A DNA stretch of 34,739 nucleotides from Brunnivagina elsteri CCALA 953 (GTDB taxonomy: Bacteria > Cyanobacteriota > Cyanobacteriia > Cyanobacteriales > Nostocaceae), in NCBI RefSeq assembly GCF_002289455.1, contig NZ_NTFS01000016.1, positions 1 through 34,739 on the forward strand, in the 5' to 3' direction. A program made the position numbers and the translations under genes. Of this stretch, positions 31,628 to 34,739 are shown in pieces. The notes under the pieces are model-generated. The model saw only the letters and a program-made list of their open reading frames with translations. It had not been told where the DNA came from and searched no databases. The stretch's first letter is position 1. Each line of letters opens with the position of its first letter.

Positions 31628-32519
31628 TTACAAACCCCAATCCAAATAACAAACAACACCAAAAATGTACAGCTACAGCGATGAATTTACAATTACTAAC
31701 TTTATCGGGTTGATTATGATTTTGCTGAACATGACGGCATAATTTCACGGCAAACGGTAAGCTAACCCAACTTAATAATGTCCATATGGGGAAAAATCCC
31801 AAAACGACAAAAAGACTAGTGATAACGTAAATACTAGAAGTACTAAATATTAAAACATGCGAACCCCTTTCTGTACCAAGTCTGACAATCGGGGAAAGTT
31901 TACCTGCTATTAAATCATCTTTTACTTGATGAAAGTGCGAACAAAAGAGAATCAAACTAGTAGCAACACCAACAACAATTGAAGCAACTAAACTGGAAAT
32001 TGACCAAGTTTGAGTTTGACTATAATAAGCTGCGCTGCAAGCTAAGGGACCAAATGCAAAAAAACAAAGTATTTCACCTAACCCCTTATATCCCAAACGA
32101 AATGGTGGTCCTTGATAAATATAACCCAAGACACAACACAGGGAAATTATCTCGATTACAGTTAGGTCTTGTTGCCACCAACTAATTGCCAGTATTCCCA
32201 GTAAACCCAATCCTAAACACAGATTTCCCAACCAATAGACTAATAATTTATTCCCAGTCAAATTTACTAATGAATGGTGTTTATTTTTATCTATTCCTGT
32301 TTCCGAATCGAATACATCATTACTTATATTTTCCCAGGCTAAAATTAGAATTGCAGCACTTATAAAAGTCAAAAAAATTATACTGCTAAAATTTTTATTT
32401 TCTGCATAAGCTACTGCCGTCCCTACCCAGATGGGCATAATAGCAACACTATACATTGGCGGTTTTATTGCCGCCATCCATAACTTTTTGTTGGGGTATG
32501 AAATTAGTTTTGTAGTCAT
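31620..32519 (-). CDS. menA: 1,4-dihydroxy-2-naphthoate phytyltransferase
   Basis: UbiA-type membrane prenyltransferase that attaches the phytyl chain to DHNA in phylloquinone synthesis. I take the ATG at 32519 (MTTKLISYPNKKLWMAAIKP, 299 residues); an ATG nine codons upstream is also open. Eight or nine membrane helices are evident. The Asp-rich motifs are NISNDVFDSETGIDKNK and, in the second half, CSHFHQVKDDLIAGKLSP. YQGPPFRLGYKGLGEILCFFAFGPL matches the MenA family rather than chlorophyll synthase or homogentisate prenyltransferases. Upstream is the divergent menF. Confidence 0.93.
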   Translation of the reverse strand: MTTKLISYPNKKLWMAAIKPPMYSVAIMPIWVGTAVAYAENKNFSSIIFLTFISAAILILAWENISNDVFDSETGIDKNKHHSLVNLTGNKLLVYWLGNLCLGLGLLGILAISWWQQDLTVIEIISLCCVLGYIYQGPPFRLGYKGLGEILCFFAFGPLACSAAYYSQTQTWSISSLVASIVVGVATSLILFCSHFHQVKDDLIAGKLSPIVRLGTERGSHVLIFSTSSIYVITSLFVVLGFFPIWTLLSWVSLPFAVKLCRHVQQNHNQPDKVSNCKFIAVAVHFWCCLLFGLGFVIN

Positions 32520-32546
32520 CAGTCGCGATTGTTTATTTGCCTGCAA

Positions 32547-32956
32547 TTGTGATGCTCAAAATTATGTTTAAAATATACTCAAAATTATGGTAAATATTTT
32601 ATAATATTGACACACTTTGCAAGTATTTGGGGAATATTTTGCGAATACATCTATGATTTGTAACATATTTTTGTCACCTTTTTTTGGTTGCGATCGCACC
32701 TTTTTATGTAATGTTCTCCTAACATTGCGTTTCGTTAAGATTTACGTTCATCTATTGACTTAGTAGCTCTCAGCCTAATTACTCGACAAGTGGTGCAATT
32801 CTTTAGGAACAGGAGTCTGATATTTCCCAAAGCACCAAGGAAAGTAGCTATAACGCTAGCTATGGGGTGACAATTTATGTTACCTGTAGAAATATGACCA
32901 CAATTTATGACCATGAAGGAAGATAACTTCAAAAAAATTTACTATTATTTAAATCC
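32547..32956. other. Intergenic region between divergent menA and menF
   Basis: 410 bases. The half nearer menA is AT-rich. From about 32740 to 32870 the composition is more balanced and includes TAGCTA-taacgc-TAGCTA (32845-32862), a short hairpin. Two direct repeats lie close to menF: ACAATTTATG (32870-32879 and 32900-32909) and TATGACCA (32893-32900 and 32906-32913). A 65-codon minus-strand frame (32735-32932) has no family signal and is probably accidental. A HIP1 octamer is at 32690-32697. Confidence 0.55.
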
Positions 32957-34384
32957 ATGACAGTTTCTCAATGTCTCCCCGACTTTCTTGTATATAATAA
33001 GGAAATATACGAATTTCTTTTAGCTGTTCGGGAAAAATGCATTCGCAACAATTATACGAAAATAGCAAGTGTTTCACTTGAGATTAACTTAGTTGATCCT
33101 TTAGTTTTATTAGCAAAACTAGCTCAACAACATCAAGTAAGTTTCTATTGGGAGAATCAAGCAAATAAAGAGTCAATTGTTGCAATTGATGCAGTTGCTA
33201 AATTAGAAGTATCTGGGAAAGAAAGATTTGACAAAGCAGAAAAATTTATTAAAGATTGTTTAAGTAATATTGTTGAATTTGGATGGGATAAAGTCGAATT
33301 TTCGCAACCACATTTTTATTGTGGTTTTGGTTTTTTTGAAGACAACTTACAACAAGATTATCCCTTCGCAGCTAGTACTATTTTTTTACCAAGTTGGCAA
33401 GTCGCAGTTAAAGATAAACGCTGTCGGTTGGTTGCAAACTTAGTAGTTAATGCCGATACAAATATTAATGTAATCCTGCAAGTATTATGGACAAAAATAG
33501 AAATTATTCAATCTTTAGCATATTATTCATCCAATACTGCGTCTACTTATGACAACTCGCAAAGAAGATTTAATAAGGAGTCGATCGCAAACCCAGAAAA
33601 GTTCAAAAATTCTGTGAAATCGGCACTAAAATCAATTGAAAGCAACCGTTTTAGTAAAATCGTATTAGCTGATATTCTTGATATCCGTTCCGCAACTATA
33701 TTTAACTTATTTAAATCATTACATAATCTGCGGCAACTTCATCCCAACTGCTGTATATTTTCCATTAGTAACGGCAAAGGGCAAAACTTTATCGGGGCAA
33801 GTCCAGAAAGACTGATTAGCATCCATAAACAGCAGTTAATCACCGATGCTTTAGCTGGAAGTGCCCCACGGGGAAAAACCCCCCAAGAAGATTCGGCAAA
33901 TGCAAACCTTTTATTAAACAGTGAGAAAGAAAGACATGAGCATTCGCTAGTCATTGATTTTATTACACAACAGTTATCAAAATTGGGTTTATTGCCGCAA
34001 ATTCTAGCACCACGCTTGCGACAATTGTCAAATATTCAACATTTATGGACACCAATTCAAGCTACTGTTCCCAGCAACGTACATCCATTACAAATTGTCG
34101 CCCAACTTCATCCTACACCTGCTGTTGCAGGTTGCGATCGCGATTTAGCTTGTGCTGAAATTCGACGTTATGAAAGCTTTGAAAGAGGTTTATATGCAGC
34201 ACCTTTAGGATGGGTAGATGCTTCAGGGAACTGCGAATTTATTGTCGGAATTCGTTCGGCATTAATCGATGGTGATAAAGCACGTTTGTATGCAGGTGCT
34301 GGTATTGTTGCAGGTTCCGATCCTAATAAAGAATTGGCAGAAATTCAACTCAAATTTCAAGCATTACTTAAAGCATTAATTTAA
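32957..34384 (+). CDS. menF: Isochorismate synthase
   Basis: Converts chorismate to isochorismate, the first step of phylloquinone synthesis. The 475-residue chorismate-binding enzyme keeps the expected C-terminal motifs: FSKIVLADILDIRS (general base Lys), FIGASPERLI, ITDALAGSAPRG (substrate Gly-Ser-Ala), EHSLVIDFI with the magnesium Glu, HPTPAVAGCDRDLA and ERGLYAAPLGWVDASGNCEFIVGIRSAL, then YAGAGIVAGSDPNKEL. The N-terminal 200 residues are variable, as usual. It is complete, with a start ATG in an A-rich context. Confidence 0.95.
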   Translation: MTVSQCLPDFLVYNKEIYEFLLAVREKCIRNNYTKIASVSLEINLVDPLVLLAKLAQQHQVSFYWENQANKESIVAIDAVAKLEVSGKERFDKAEKFIKDCLSNIVEFGWDKVEFSQPHFYCGFGFFEDNLQQDYPFAASTIFLPSWQVAVKDKRCRLVANLVVNADTNINVILQVLWTKIEIIQSLAYYSSNTASTYDNSQRRFNKESIANPEKFKNSVKSALKSIESNRFSKIVLADILDIRSATIFNLFKSLHNLRQLHPNCCIFSISNGKGQNFIGASPERLISIHKQQLITDALAGSAPRGKTPQEDSANANLLLNSEKERHEHSLVIDFITQQLSKLGLLPQILAPRLRQLSNIQHLWTPIQATVPSNVHPLQIVAQLHPTPAVAGCDRDLACAEIRRYESFERGLYAAPLGWVDASGNCEFIVGIRSALIDGDKARLYAGAGIVAGSDPNKELAEIQLKFQALLKALI

Positions 34385-34739
34385 ATTATTTGTTACTGGT
34401 TACTGGTTAATAGTTCATAGTTATTGGTTATTGATGACTTCTAATTCTTAACCCCTAAGTTATAATTCCTAACTCAAAACTTCTAACCAAACTATTAATC
34501 ATCAGATTGAGTGGTTGGTTCAACAACTATATCAATGGGAGCAGGTTGATCTACAGGATTTGCGGACATAATCGAGTCGAGAACCCAATCATAACCATCA
34601 CTGCTATCATCACTATTTGTCTAAACTATTATTTCGCCTAATTTGGGACTAAACGTAACTGTCTAGGTAGGTTTAGGTAAATATCCGAAATCTTGAAACC
34701 TATAGTTTATAAGAGTTTCAATCCTTTTTGCCTAAGATG
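34385..34739. other. Intergenic end of the window
   Basis: STRR-like sequence (TGGTTAC, TGGTTAA, TAACTCA variants) to about 34490, then a possible gene remnant on the minus strand (34495-34620). Beyond 34620 all frames are broken by stops. Near the edge, TTGAAAC (34694-34700) and GTTTCAA (34716-34722) are complementary. Confidence 0.5.
34495..34620 (-). pseudogene. Possible C-terminal gene remnant
   Basis: A 41-codon open stretch reads NSDDSSDGYDWVLDSIM, then SANPVDQPAPIDIVVEPTT, and ends QSDD and TAA. The acidic, Pro-containing composition is protein-like, but there is an in-frame TAG at 34621-34623 and no start codon except an internal ATG. It may be the tail of a decayed or frameshifted gene. 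No family is recognised. Confidence 0.35.

Noticed and set aside
32740-32870. Glutamine riboswitch (glnA motif) upstream of menF
   Set aside because: GTTCATC and AGGAAC are present, but the conserved GGAAGTAGG lies in the wrong order and the closing helix is missing; the genes are also not nitrogen genes.
32735-32932. 65-codon minus-strand frame between menA and menF
   Set aside because: No family signal or good ribosome site; it lies over the direct repeats in the divergent promoter region.
34694-34739. Start of a CRISPR array (GTTTCAATCC near the window edge)
   Set aside because: Only one partial copy is in view; no repeat-spacer spacing can be shown, and GTTTCAA is explained equally by the short inverted repeat with TTGAAAC.

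Overview
The window looks like a filamentous, heterocyst-type cyanobacterium (order Nostocales); the species cannot be named from the sequence. The base composition is AT-rich, HIP1 octamers (GCGATCGC) occur throughout, degenerate 7-nt tandem repeats sit between genes, and the gene set is cyanobacterial: tocopherol and phylloquinone synthesis, KtrAB, a thylakoid-type pentapeptide protein and a TMEM14 protein. I found no rRNA, no tRNA and no supportable CRISPR array.

Layout. 1-2346: the 3' part of comEC, then a 227-bp MITE with 18-bp terminal inverted repeats and a perfect 10-bp target duplication at the end of coaE. 2339-6048 (minus): coaE, an IS200/IS605-type element carrying an HNH-less IscB relative (IsrB) with a candidate omega RNA, then the hemD-cobA pair. 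6467-9358: a membrane TPR protein, a small membrane protein, and two tocopherol genes (homogentisate phytyltransferase, gamma-tocopherol methyltransferase). 9508-11552: ktrB-ktrA potassium uptake. 11715-18372: a secreted or anchored TPR protein, queA, an unrecognised conserved protein, yraN, a lumenal pentapeptide protein, a transposase-nuclease remnant and dnaG. 18570-19904: an amidase-like/glucosaminidase wall protein whose amidase site looks damaged. 20153-24667 (minus): a BrxD-like DUF2791 ATPase, a membrane coiled-coil TerB-C protein and a DUF815 AAA ATPase. 24820-25137: TMEM14. 25138-26130: about 1 kb without a gene but rich in hairpins. 26131-28559: an APH-fold kinase and a HopA1-domain protein, the pair used as split Ser/Thr dehydratases in class V lanthipeptide and thioamitide pathways. 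28722-34384: menI-, menE-, menC-, menA- and menF-type genes for phylloquinone. 34385-34739: little beyond a possible gene remnant.

How the genes work together. Three pathway blocks are clear: uroporphyrinogen III to precorrin-2/siroheme (hemD, cobA), prenylquinones (tocopherol pair and the men set), and K+ uptake (KtrB pore with KtrA gate). The less ordinary parts are the IsrB element with its foldable upstream RNA, the APH-HopA1 pair with a structured leader and no obvious precursor peptide, and the TerB-C/DUF2791 pair, a module linked in comparative genomics to stress or phage-defence systems. All functions are read from motifs and remembered families; no database search was run.
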